From contig JASWJB010000257.1 in the NCBI GenBank assembly GCA_032433595.1, positions 1 through 64,000 on the forward strand: DNA of 64,000 nt. The letters run 5' to 3'. The stretch is from Conoideocrella luteorostrata. Lineage: Eukaryota; Ascomycota; Sordariomycetes; Hypocreales; Clavicipitaceae. Positions 23,231 through 32,866 of the stretch are shown in pieces. A program made the translations under genes and the position numbers. Position 1 is the first letter of the stretch. Every line of letters begins with the position of its first letter. The notes below the pieces were generated by a model, which made no database searches, was not told where the DNA came from, and worked only from the letters and a program-made list of their open reading frames with translations.

Positions 23231-25459
23231 ATGTTGAGTGATTTACAGTTCAATGTGTCATTGGAGTGACTCACACTCATGTGGTCAGCCTCATATTTCT
23301 TCACGGTGACTTCCTCTCTTATCTTTTCTTCTCTTCCTTCATAGGGTATCTAGTCATCTAGCTAGATTATCATCACTTTCATTCATGGTATTTCTCTTCC
23401 TTCAACGCGATGCCCCTCTCTCGTTAACAGTTCTGGATGGCCTGTGCAGGTGTGTGAAACGGACGCTTCAATTTCAGAGTGCATGTCTGCGACTGCCTTG
23501 GTAATCAGATATAACTAAACAAGACTATAGGCTCAATTAAGAAGCAACCTAGCACCCTTACAATTTTGATTTATAGCCCTTAACCTGCAAACCCGTCTGC
23601 ATTCACACAGTTGATTCGGACCATTTGCCAAAAACATCCCGAGTGCACGAACCATTTGATCAATTGATACTGAACAATACAACCAGGTTCACCGGGTGTT
23701 TGGTGTGTTCTTTTCATCCTGACAAAGTATGTGACAGCTGTTAATGTTGGCAATGCTGAGCAGCTAGTGCGGGAGGTCGACCCCCCCGCGATGCAAGATG
23801 GTTCTGTATTTCGCGTCATGTTTCCAAACAAGACTCTCACAGAGGAGGAGAAGAACGAGATTATAAATTGGTACTGCGAAGGCCTCAAGGAAGCAATTGA
23901 CGGTCAAGAACTTTCTCCAGATCCGCGATGCCAAAGGGTCACCTCTTGGCATCTATACCTAATTGAGGCATGTAAGCTGCCCCGGCTAGCGCGCCAGCAA
24001 GGGCAGACGCAACGGAGGTTTGTGCAAGATATGGATCCCTGCCAGCAAGACTGTGGTTTGTCTCAGTACACGAGCCATCATTGAGGCTGCATCGAAACAA
24101 GGAGCGAGCGAACCAGTAAAAACCACCCATAGACAATCTGCTTGCTGAACCTGCTACGTTGTATTGATTTGGCATGTGGCAAAGGAGGTGCAGCGTCGAC
24201 GGATGGCAGTTAATGCTACGTCCAGTGATCGCGATTGGGGGTTTCATGAATAAGGCTGTAGAAGTGGATTTTGGAAGCTGGCCGTGGCTAACGCCAACCC
24301 CCACAATCACTCTAACCCAGCCTGGTCCTCCTTCACTACCACCGTGAATCTTTCGGCGGGGCACACACGCTCGTTATCAGCAGATGCTAGTAGTACGGAG
24401 TACAAGTGGGCGCAATGGTTAGATTGGCTGTGACTGCCAACACCGCGTTCCAAGTGACCTATCATTTCCTGCCTATACGTGCCAGTGCTCTCCGAAAACA
24501 TGATGTTGTGATGCCCATGTTCAATTTGCGGAACACTTTTGCGAGCCGCTGTGCCGCATTTGAACCATAATGCTATTAGACAACAAACGGGTCGTCCCAC
24601 TGCGACGAGTTGCAGCTCGATGTCGGAGAACCAATGGTGTCCATACGAACAGTATCCCGAGCACGCCCGCGGAGAACGCCAGAACAAGCAGCCCACACAC
24701 GAATCAGACCCGTTTACCTCGGTGGTTATTAGCGAGCGGTGGCTGTCATGGCCTTTGTGTGCTTGTGTGCATACTAATACTCCGCGTTCACGTATACCAA
24801 ATCTGCAGCCCAAGAGTCAGCTGCATTGGACGACATTATGTAATGCTCTCCTGCAGAGGTGACCTCTACTGAGTATAAAAAGCACGATGGCTCCGAAATA
24901 GTCAACTTGCAATCGTTCAACATTCCACTTTTAGCTCCGATATCACCTTATCTTCTTTCTGAGCATACAAGGTTAGTTAATTTCTCCACGTGCTGGATAT
25001 CCGATTGCGCTGAAACAGTAGAGAAGCTGTGCATCGAAATTATCCATAATTGAAAACACCAGTGCAATCATACCATAGATGAGCCGTCGGTCATTCGGCC
25101 GTATGAGGACTGCGGAGGCTGTGGAACGGTGAAAACCACAGCCGGGGCTGGCTTAAGCACATACGCTCGCCATGCGATGATTGTAAGGATTCGGGCGCGT
25201 GGGTGTTGCATTATGGGCGCTGGAAGCCGAATATCTAGGAATAGCTAGCCGGAGGAGCCTTACTTGACACAGTTGCACTGTGTTGGTGATTGACAGGCAG
25301 CAAATCTGATTAGTCAGGTAAATCTTACTATTGGCTGAGCGCTCGTGTGTCCCTGAACCCCCTACGGAGTACCTAACTTTGAGCTGCCCGCATCCGATCG
25401 TACTCGCTATATCTTCCTGTTCATCTTATTAGATACATCGCTTTAATCACCATCAAGAT
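23231..25459. other. 2.2-kb region with decayed coding traces only
   Basis: One plus-strand frame at 23731-24084 has protein-like content (MFPNKTLTEEEKNEIINWY, SPDPRCQRVTSWHLYLIEACKLP) but lacks a natural start and end, so it may be a gene fragment of unknown family. Overlapping frames on both strands at 24300-24860 have no recognisable domain. The last 100 bp is presumably the promoter of the kinase-like gene. Confidence 0.3.
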
Positions 25460-26371
25460 ATGTTGTTTGAAGAGCTTCCTGGATCGCTAGACAAATGCAG
25501 GTTTGTCTCGAAAGGCGCGACTGGGTGGGTCTTCGAGGCCGCGCCTGGCATCGCTATCAAATACTTTGTGCGAGACCGTCTAGACGAATTTCAGGTTGAA
25601 AACGAAACATACGACCTTATCGAGCGGAACCACCCTCCTCCATTATTCATTCAGAGTTTTCTGCGGCTGCCTGGTTTAAATTTTATGCAGCTGATGGTCG
25701 ACAGCTTAGATGCTCGTCTGCAACGGAACCAGCGTCGAGACCTACAGAAACACGTATGCCTGGAAGTCTTGCGTTTAGAGCCGACACTGAAAATCGAGCA
25801 ATGGGCTGCAGAACTGTCTGGCGCCCTCGCTTGGCTAGAATCCCTTGGATTGGTCCAGGGGGACCTTCGCCCTGCGAATCTTCTTCTCGATAACGATGAC
25901 CATCTAAAGCTGGCTGACTTTGACAGCAGTTGCAAGATTGGCGCTGAGAATTTGGGCCTAGCACCACCGTGGTCACGGGTGCTTGGCAAAGAAAGTGGAA
26001 AACTTTATGGAACTTATGGACTTTATGGAGCACAGAGTGAGCAGTTCGCCTTCGGCTCTATCCTATACAATTTGACGCGTGGTTTCGAACCATACGAGGA
26101 TAAAGGCGCGGAAGCTATAAACCTGTGGCATAATATGGTGCTTCCTGCGCTAACCGGCTCCCGGTTAGATGCATTGACCCTTCGCTGTTGGAGGAGTGGC
26201 TTTGCAACCTTGGCCGATCTTGCCAAGGATGTTGCTGTCCTCGAAGGTGCTAAGCGGGCATCAACTGTAATCGCGACCGATGATGGGTACATGAGCAAAA
26301 TGAAAATGTGTTGTCAAAAGCTGCTACATGACAAATTTACAGATTTAAATGTCGGAGCACCTCCCAAGTAA
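25460..26371 (+). CDS. protein-kinase-fold protein with altered catalytic motifs
   Basis: Intronless, 303 residues, about one kinase domain. Visible features are a glycine-loop remnant (SKGATGWVFEA, residues 17-27), the ATP-anchoring lysine in GIAIKYF (K34), a catalytic-loop equivalent VQGDLRPANLLLD near residue 132 where the usual His-Arg-Asp is Gln-Gly-Asp, and ADFDSS near 152 in place of DFG. The Asp of the catalytic loop, the Asn five residues on and the metal-binding Asp are kept, so it may still bind or transfer phosphate. This QGD/DFD pattern occurs in a fungal-specific group of small kinase-like proteins. No transmembrane segment or other domain is present. Substrate and role are unknown. 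Confidence 0.72.
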   Translation: MLFEELPGSLDKCRFVSKGATGWVFEAAPGIAIKYFVRDRLDEFQVENETYDLIERNHPPPLFIQSFLRLPGLNFMQLMVDSLDARLQRNQRRDLQKHVCLEVLRLEPTLKIEQWAAELSGALAWLESLGLVQGDLRPANLLLDNDDHLKLADFDSSCKIGAENLGLAPPWSRVLGKESGKLYGTYGLYGAQSEQFAFGSILYNLTRGFEPYEDKGAEAINLWHNMVLPALTGSRLDALTLRCWRSGFATLADLAKDVAVLEGAKRASTVIATDDGYMSKMKMCCQKLLHDKFTDLNVGAPPK

Positions 26372-26517
26372 GGGAGTTGGTCTCTGGGCATGCACACCGC
26401 TGGCAGGCTTCTGTTACACGGCTGTTAAAGACTGGAGAGACGTCCGTCAGTTTCAATACGTTTATTTAGTGAATAAGTAGTTGATAAATCGCATGCTGGG
26501 GGGCACTAATTGTTGCC
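26372..26517. other. spacer
   Basis: Short spacer, nothing recognised. Confidence 0.3.
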
Positions 26518-26973
26518 GTGAAGTCTCTTTTTGAAAACACACGAAGGCGGAAGTTATTCCCACGAATAATTCAAAGTTTGGACATTATCTACTGCATGGA
26601 ACGCACGCGTGACTTGATCCGCATTAAGTGCTTTCAGTCGTTGATCGACTTGGGTGCCATGGTGGACCCGACATCCTTCACATTTCTGTTGTGTGCACTT
26701 ATGATGGATAGGTCTCAATTTGTTCGCAACAAGCTTATCCACGCAATGGCAAGCGGCCTGGCCGCACTCGCTTTCGGGGAGCACACCAAGCTCGTCAAGA
26801 ACGAACTTCCCGCCGAAGATGCTGAAGAACCACTTCTCTTTGTACAAGAAAGTGCACAGAAAATCGAAGCAAGGAAGTAAATGTTTGTTCGTAAGGAAAA
26901 TCTCGACGCTGCTCTCGAGGCACTGCGCAAGGAAATGGAGGAGACGAATGGAGGAAACGAAAGGCACTTGTAG
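26518..26973 (+). pseudogene. fragment resembling the C-terminal region of TAF2 (TFIID subunit 2)
   Basis: A 120-codon frame (26518-26880) continues, after one in-frame TAA, with another 30 codons in the same frame (MFVRKENLDAALEALRKEMEET). The segment IRIKCFQSLIDLGAMVDP, then LLCALMMDRSQFVRNKLIHAMASGLAALAFGE, has the helical-repeat pattern and the closing GLAAIAFGE-like motif that I associate with the C-terminal part of fungal TAF2/TSM1. Full-length TAF2 exceeds 1000 residues, so this is a small detached fragment with a nonsense codon. It ends exactly where an LTR-like repeat begins (26969). The assignment rests on remembered family features, not on a search. Confidence 0.5.
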
Positions 26974-27200
26974 GTTGCAAAAGGGTTTTGCAATGATGGT
27001 CATGACCAATTACTGAAAATTTAAAATACGATATATTCATAAGCCTCTACTATCTAAGAAGAGGAAGAGAAGAAAGGAGAGCCTTGCTGAGGCTGTATAT
27101 AAAAGGGAGCTTGCCCGGGGGGGGGGGCATGTGAGTGATCACGTGCTTCACGCTGCTTGTAAAATGCAAAAAGAAGAGCAATATTTTAGTAGTAGCTACA
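26969..27200 (+). mobile_element. diverged LTR-like repeat related to family 1 (copy E)
   Basis: Begins TGTAGGTTGCAAAAGGG, similar to the family 1 start, and contains the shared CTATCTAAGAAGAGG segment, a TATATAAAAGGG box and a GATCACGTG. A run of 13 G lies at 27117-27127. No target duplication is visible and the right end is uncertain. Confidence 0.45.
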
Positions 27201-27276
27201 GTGTCTTGCTCCCTTGTATTCAAACTTGTAAACTAGGAAAACCCCGTCGGAAAACTAGAATAAAGGGCAAGAGAAG

Positions 27277-27396
27277 ATGAAACTCGCGTTATGTCTACAC
27301 GCATCCATGATTGCTGCCAGCGTGCTTTCCGGCCATGTTCTAAAGGCAATACTTCCGGCAGTTATAGCGATCCTCGTCTTCGTTAAAGGTATATAG
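27277..27396 (+). pseudogene. orphan signal-peptide-like start
   Basis: ATG at 27277 opens MKLALCLHASMIAASVLSGH, a typical secreted-protein N-terminus. It then runs, from about 27335, into the antisense of the secreted-protein body on the minus strand and stops after about 39 codons. Alone it cannot encode a meaningful mature protein. Confidence 0.4.
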
Positions 27397-27714
27397 TGCG
27401 GTGATAGTATTCCCCTTGTCTAGGGAGCCTTTAGTCAATATAAAGTTGGTTTTCCCTTCTGTAACCTCCGTATTGTATTTATAATCCCACTTCTCTATAT
27501 CCCGAATACCTAGCACATTTTCCAGCTTAAGTCGCCGAAAGAGTGCATATACTTCTCCATTACACTCGCTATTGTCTTGCGTGTCGCTAATTTTACCCTC
27601 TTGAAATGTAAACTTGTACGGTACCTGAAGTCCGTCCAAAAACCGCCATGTACGCGGCATGCATGATTTAACCGCTATATTTAGACACCTAAAGGGCCTT
27701 GTCACCAGCAGCAA
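27340..27714 (-). pseudogene. small secreted-protein body, apparently without its own signal peptide
   Basis: A 124-codon minus-strand frame. The part from about residue 18 on (PRTWRFLDGLQVPYKFTFQEG, then NSECNGEVYALFRRLKLENVLGI and DEDRYNCRKYCL) looks like a small effector-like secreted protein with paired cysteines, a type abundant in insect- and plant-associated Hypocreales. The N-terminus (MLLVTRPFRCLNIAVKS) is a poor signal peptide. A good signal peptide lies head-on on the opposite strand at 27277-27335, which suggests an inversion within an ancestral gene. Confidence 0.42.
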
Positions 27715-28640
27715 CCCAAGCGGTGGATGTTAAGCAGTAATGAACCAGGCCATCAGTTGGTGTAACAAGGTGACCCCATACTTATTTGCAAATCCATATC
27801 GGTGGACAATCTCCTGCCTGCCGCTACTAATGGGGGATTCGCCAGCATCGCAAGCTCCAAATCATCCATCTCATTCTCCGTTGAACCACTACCCCTTACC
27901 TTAATCTGAGGTGGCCGCTGAGTCCAGTGAACGCCACGTACAGCTACTTGGCGTCTCCTTAAATACGTGAGAATTGCCATCTGGGCGCGCACATATCCGA
28001 GATATCGGGTGCGATTCCAAACCGTTGCTGAAGCGCTACTTGTATGCGGTAAGCCACTACATGTAGTAGCGCTGTTCGCGCACGGAAAGTCAACTTGTGC
28101 GGGAGCGCTGTTCACACGCGAAAAGTCAAAATGACACGGAAAGATCTTGGGTAGAGCTCTGCAATGATTCGTCTGCTCGTAACGAGCCAGGCACGGACGG
28201 TATTGTGGACAACACGGGTGACGGCTCCGTGGCACCTCCAAAGCCGGACAGCGGTGTTGATGCTCTGGCGCTCATTGCCAGCCCTTCGATAATTTCATTG
28301 ATTGTTAATGACGCTTGTCGACGGGAGGCTCTCATTTCCTTGCCAGCTGACTTCGTCGCCATATTGAGGTTATCTAGCTTGCTCGGTAGCCGTGAGCCCT
28401 TGACATGAGCTGCATGCAACAACTTGCCAGCACATCGACGGCGCCGCGCTTCAGCTATGAAGACGGCAATGTTGCTCATCGAGGGAAGCATGTCCACCAA
28501 CTGCAAGACGTCAATGGTATAGCCATCGAGGCTCCACCTGTTGGACAGTGGACAAGGTCTCAGACAACAAGGCAGGAGGAAGGAAGGTGGCAGGAAATAA
28601 GGTGTCAGGAAGAAGACTACCATGAGGTATCAAAGGAGGC
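27715..28640. other. region with overlapping frames, no assigned gene
   Basis: Long open frames exist on both strands (for example 28126-28623 minus, 28097-28408 plus). The minus-strand content (MSNIAVFIAEARRRRCAGKLL, ASLTINEIIEGLAMSARASTP) is faintly protein-like, but I recognise no family and no clean start, so no gene is called. Confidence 0.3.
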
Positions 28641-29160
28641 ACTGTGGAAGGAATTGGAAGGGAGAACAGAGAACATCCATCATCTTTATGCTCATCAATA
28701 TCGTCAATACATGCATTTTGTGACCCCTTTAATTCCATACTGCTGCTTCCAACACCCAGGGGCCTAGGAAATATCACGATGCAAATACAGCTGCTAATAC
28801 TAAAAGTATCCTCCATCAAAGGCGTGTCAGTACGCTGAAAGCCAGTTGTTGTTACGACCAGCCCGAACGTGGCGCCACAGGGCAAAAAGGTAGGTCAATA
28901 ATCGCAATGGTAGCAATTACTAGGGGCAGTTAACAACCACATATATGGGATCAGTCGTGCGCGACCGTCACACCAGTCATCCGAACCTCATAAAACACCG
29001 AATACCGCGCCCCCCTTCTCAATTGCTGCATTGTGCGCCTTCTGTTGGAAGCAACAGTATGGGACTGAAAGGGTCACAAAACGCATATATCGATGATGAT
29101 GATGATGGATGTTCTGAGTTCTTGCCCTTCCAATTCTATTGAGACGAGAGTGACTCCTGT
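28641..29160. repeat. inverted repeat, ~115-bp arms separated by ~260 bp
   Basis: The arm at about 28650-28770 (AATTGGAAGGGAGAACAGAG... CATTTTGTGACCCCTTTAATTCCATACTGCTGCTTCCAACA in pieces) matches the reverse complement of about 29030-29145 along its whole length, by eye around 75% identical, with a variable CATCATCAT stretch in each. Such spaced inverted arms are typical of a non-autonomous DNA transposon or foldback element, but terminal target duplications were not identified. Confidence 0.5.
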
Positions 29161-29416
29161 CACGATAATCAGTCTGGAATAGCTGCATAACTCGGATGAC
29201 GGGACAGTGCACAGAAAGCCGTAGACATGGATGGAAGGAAGAAAGCTGCTATAAATAAGAGGCTTTCAGGGCTCTTCATGAAGATTATCATCTTCATCAA
29301 TAAAAAATCATCATCTCAATCTACTATCAATCTATTCACTTGAATCCATCTATTTCTGCCGATTTCCACTGTTTCAAGTTGCTCTCGAATGCTCATGAAG
29401 GCCCCATAACGCAACA
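29137..29416 (-). mobile_element. LTR-like repeat, family 2, copy 1
   Basis: A unit of about 280 bp. On the minus strand it begins TGTTGCGTTATGGGGCC, continues with ATTCGAGAGCAACTTGAAACAGTGGAAATC and AGAGCCCTGAAAGCCTC followed by TTATTTATAGC, and ends CTCGTCTCAATA. The same order of blocks occurs at 34837-35118 and 35259-35560. No perfect target duplication is seen here. Confidence 0.55.
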
Positions 29417-29796
29417 ATTGCCTCTCCTGCACATCCCTGTTACCTGAATAGAGTCCTGCAAGACGCCCTACTTGCTGACCTTGTGGTGGGAAAATCGTGC
29501 CTAATTTGGTGGGAATCGTGTCATACGCTTGTGCTGGTGGACTGGGGACAGGCGCACCCGAAATTTGACGTCGTTCATAAGCCTTGCTAGCTGCATTGTT
29601 GTTGATGTCCGCTCTTTTTTTGCGTCGATGCTCATTCCGGGTCTAGAGTTGTGGGTTGTAGCAATGCTCTGGTAGCGTAAAGTGGCGATACAAGGTCCGA
29701 CTTGGATTCAATTGCAGAAAGATTGTTCATCTTAGGCCCGGTCCTCTCTTCAGATATGGTGTAATGTGTTTGAGTTTCCTCAGACAGTTTCTCGCT
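29417..29796. other. downstream remnant of the repeat-module frame
   Basis: On the minus strand the reading frame of the repeat-module protein continues past its stop codon with SEKLSEETQTHYTIS and EERTGPKMNNLSAIES before further stops, down to about 29640. This shows that the natural protein was once longer. Confidence 0.4.
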
Positions 29797-30474
29797 TCAA
29801 GTAGTTGAGGAGGGATTGACCAATTCTTCCAATGTATTCCCTATTGGCATGTGTATTATTGTATTCTGCTCTTGACAAGCCAACATAAGTCGCTTCTCTC
29901 GTTGTAGTTCAAGTAACATTGTTTGCATTTGGTATTCTTGGAGTGCATAGTCTTTCCCAGCAGAGGCTGGCACCTCCCCCGGCCCGGTCCTATCTTTAGA
30001 TATAGTGTAGTGTGTTTGAGTTTCCTTAGACAGTTTCTCGCCTTGAGTGGTTGAGGAGGGATCGACCAATTCTTCCGATGTGTTCCCTATTGGCATGTCT
30101 GTTATTGTATCCTGTTCTTGACGAGCTAACATACGTCGCTTCTTTTGTTGTAGTTCAAGTAACATCATTTGCATCTGGTAGTCTTGGAGTGCATAGTCTG
30201 TCCCAGCAGAGGCTGTCACCCCCCCCGGCCCGTGTGGTTTCGAGCGTTCCCGTTCCTGGTTGTGAGCAAGTTGTTGCGGTCGGGTTGAGGCGCTTTCTCG
30301 CTGAATCTGGGCCCGTAAGTCGTGATATTGACCTGTCTCAGGCCGTACCGTGCCAGTCCTACGGCCCACCGTGCCAGGCTGGGACGAGTGCGTGTCGGGA
30401 CCGCTAAATTGGGAACCCCCGGCCGGTGTCGTTGACTGACTACGCGAAGGGTCGCCGATGTAGTGATCCATCAT
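29797..30474 (-). CDS. protein with duplicated 82-aa ALQxYQMQ..LLELQ module, truncated
   Basis: A 225-residue frame. The N-terminus is Ser/Thr/Gly/Gln-rich (DPSRSQSTTPAGGSQFSGP). Two copies of an 82-residue unit follow, each running from GPG(G/E)V(T/P)ASAG to ISKDRT. Each unit holds YALQ(D/E)YQMQ(M/T)MLLELQ, a short coiled-coil-like helix followed by K/R and RQEQ or CQEQ. Second-unit DNA ends at TGA exactly where the first unit has CAAGGC (Gln-Gly), and the frame then continues with recognisable repeat sequence, so a nonsense mutation has shortened it. The 'ALQDYQMQLMLLEQQNKKR'-type helix occurs in many fungal proteins of unknown function. It could be a pseudogene. Confidence 0.5.
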   Translation of the reverse strand: MMDHYIGDPSRSQSTTPAGGSQFSGPDTHSSQPGTVGRRTGTVRPETGQYHDLRAQIQRESASTRPQQLAHNQERERSKPHGPGGVTASAGTDYALQDYQMQMMLLELQQKKRRMLARQEQDTITDMPIGNTSEELVDPSSTTQGEKLSKETQTHYTISKDRTGPGEVPASAGKDYALQEYQMQTMLLELQREKRLMLACQEQNTIIHMPIGNTLEELVNPSSTT

Positions 30475-31364
30475 TGCCTAGCGGTGGAAGAAGTATGACT
30501 GCGATAGGACCTTGATGTATGAAAACAGGCCCGCGGAGTAATGGAGGGATGGTAGGAGACGGGAAATGTCACGTGATTCTGTCATCCCGCCACAAGTTGG
30601 TGTCGCCTGCGGCCTTGAGGTGGCGAAATACGTACCTAATATGATTCTTTAATACAACAAGTCGAACCAAAGCTGGATGCGTGACGACTTATTCAGCCAC
30701 GGATCAGTACCCGCCAAATGGACCCCAACTCGGGCTTCTACTCATGGGTAACAAGCTGATGATCTAGGTAAGCAATGAGTCACTCACAGAACGGAGATAT
30801 TCGCCAGGCTCAAGTTAGCAAGCAGGTAATGCAAGGGTTGCGAACTATGTAGTCAAGGCTGTCAACAAGTTAAATGTGTCGAGTCCATCAACTTACGAAG
30901 TTACTTGGGCAAGCGACAGTCCACATCCGCCGGGTAGCAGCCAGAGATCGAGCCTCTCACGCACTGTGGCGGCCATTAACGTAAAAATGTTATTTTTCTC
31001 ACAGTCGCCAGTGGCACAATTTAGCCAATACTTTTGTTGGTCACTCCTGTGTCCAGCTACCGTTCCTCGAGGTTGTCTGGTTGGTCAGCAATATGCAGGC
31101 GTTTGGGACCTATCACGAGGCTGGCGCTTGCGAGTAGCCCTCATCGATTCCAATGTGGACAGCTCATAATTCATGCACTTTTATATTACAATCAGTCTAA
31201 AAGATCATCTCTTCCATCTATATTCACGACATCGACCCCGGACCCCAGAGACCTTCGTCACCATGGCCTATGCCTCCACTTCGTGACTGACAATGCCATA
31301 GAAGAGGTTGAGATACGAAGATTATACGGTGGGATGGGTCTGTCCTTTAAGCGTGTGACAAATC
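30475..31364. other. intergenic, no gene seen
   Basis: Nothing recognisable. Open frames at 30876-31429 lack domain features. Confidence 0.3.
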
Positions 31365-31983
31365 TCAAGCTGCTTGGCAACCTCCGAAACCATTCCTCGG
31401 AATCGGCGGAGCACCGGTATGACTCATGATTCCACAGTACGTAGATTGGGGATGGCCCTCCACCGGATCTACATCACCAGGAGAGTGAAGGTAAACCACA
31501 CGATCGGCATCCGGATCACCGCCATTATAAGGACCACTGGCAACAATAGGGAACTCCATCATGTTAGGATCACCTTGTTTGCATTTAGAGTCAAGGGGCG
31601 TGTTTTTCCTGTTGCCAAATGAGTGGGGGTAATTCCTCGCTGTATAATTTCAAGAATTAATCACACTGCAGTAAATATAAGTTACTCAAACTACCGTGCA
31701 ACATACCGCCACGCTGCTCATGAATGACATTGAGCTGTGTGGCTCTGGATATGGCGGCTCTAATTTGGTCGACTGTCCATGTGTTCGGTCCTTTACTCCA
31801 TTAGAATGTCACTAGTTACATTGTTATCATGTGTTTACGTACCACGTATGAAACCAGTCGTAGGCATGCCAATGATCTCGACTGGACCATTGCTGGGGTC
31901 AGCGCGGCTTTGGATCTCGGTGACTGGATAGGAGAAGCCCCTGCTGCTAGCAGCAGAGGAAGAGTGACCGTAATAGACCTCAT
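31365..31983 (-). CDS. secreted T1/N1-type guanyl-specific ribonuclease, likely frameshifted in exon 1
   Basis: Minus-strand exons: 31983-31843, 31790-31707 and 31639-31365. Introns 2 and 1 (67 and 52 nt) keep the phase of the body. The body holds the complete RNase T1 catalytic set: NYPHSFGN (Tyr and His equivalent to Y38/H40), EFPIVASGPYNGG (Glu58), DADRVVY (Arg77) and SHTGAPP (His92). An insert of about 15 residues precedes YCGIMSHTGA. A good signal peptide (MRSITVTLPLLLAAGASPIQ) starts at 31983, but it is in a different frame from the following coding stretch (SNGPVEIIGMPTTGFIRG). No intron explains the change, so a one-base indel between about 31940 and 31900 is likely. The enzyme family cleaves single-stranded RNA after guanosine and is extracellular; ribotoxins are a related branch. 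Confidence 0.7.
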
Positions 31984-32251
31984 TGTATAATGTTCTGATC
32001 TTTGCTGAAACGTGATCACTTTGTAGAACGATAACCTATTGAATAGTTTGGGTAGGTAGGCGCATGCTCTATATCTGTTCTACTCCATCGTACGTCCGAG
32101 CATCATTCTTGCATTGCCTTACTGTCTTGATGATTTTCCGCCGGGCCAATCCATCAAGCAAAGAATAGAACTTTCGGAGAGCACCTAAACATGGTTGGTT
32201 GGGTCCTTTGGGCTAATAAAAATAATTGGTAGTGGGAGTTTTGGCGGGAAT
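31984..32251. other. promoter region of the ribonuclease-like gene
   Basis: Short AT-rich spacer, nothing else recognised. Confidence 0.3.
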
Positions 32252-32695
32252 TCATGTCTCTTAGATGTAGTTTTTGGCCAACATTTTAGTTCGACGTATG
32301 CCCGATTCATTAACTAATTTCGATCTCTTCGTTCCGTGGACCACGTTATTTACTGCAACATGGCGGCTAGAAGGGCATAAAGTCAGATGGAGCTTTCTTC
32401 AATCCTATTAGCAAAAAGCACTAGGCCAAAAAAGTGGATTTTGAGACCTTTCAACACCGCACACGTGCCAGGTTTGTGCGGGAATATATATCTCTCAGAA
32501 GTAGTTTTTGCCAACATTCGGTTCGACGTATGCTGATTCATTAACTAATTTCGATCGCTTCGTTCCGTGGACCACGTTATTTACTGCAATATGGCGGCTT
32601 AAACGGCATAAAGTCAGATGGAGCTTCCTTCAATCCTATTGGCAAAAAAGCATTAGGCTAAAAAAGTGGATTTTGAGGGCATCACCTTTTCAATA
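32252..32695 (+). repeat. direct duplication of ~205 bp upstream of the DUF3632-like gene
   Basis: Two copies, about 32255-32455 and 32487-32695, share long stretches such as TTCGACGTATGC, GATTCATTAACTAATTTCGATC, TTCGTTCCGTGGACCACG and CATAAAGTCAGATGGAGCTT. They differ by small indels and point changes. The period is about 232 bp. The repeat ends about 170 bp before the start codon at 32867, so it may duplicate promoter elements. Confidence 0.7.
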
Positions 32696-32866
32696 CTGCA
32701 AATGTGCCAACCAAGCATCTCTGAAAAATATTGCCGACATATGACTCTAAAAGCACAAGACATCGGCTTCCCCACGACTGCATTTTCGCATTCTGCAGCT
32801 AATCGTCGTTCCACTCACTCCACGACCACACACTAAGCGCTGAAAAGGAGAGGAGAAACCAAGAAC

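Noticed and set aside
22973..27200. LTR-like copies D and E as ends of one 4.2-kb retrotransposon
   Set aside because: The two repeats differ too much and the interior holds a kinase-fold gene and no reverse transcriptase, integrase or gag-like frame.
31816..32019. Small secreted protein with the signal peptide MRSITVTLPLL as a stand-alone gene
   Set aside because: It is the 5' part of the ribonuclease gene; past about 31920 the real coding frame is a different one.
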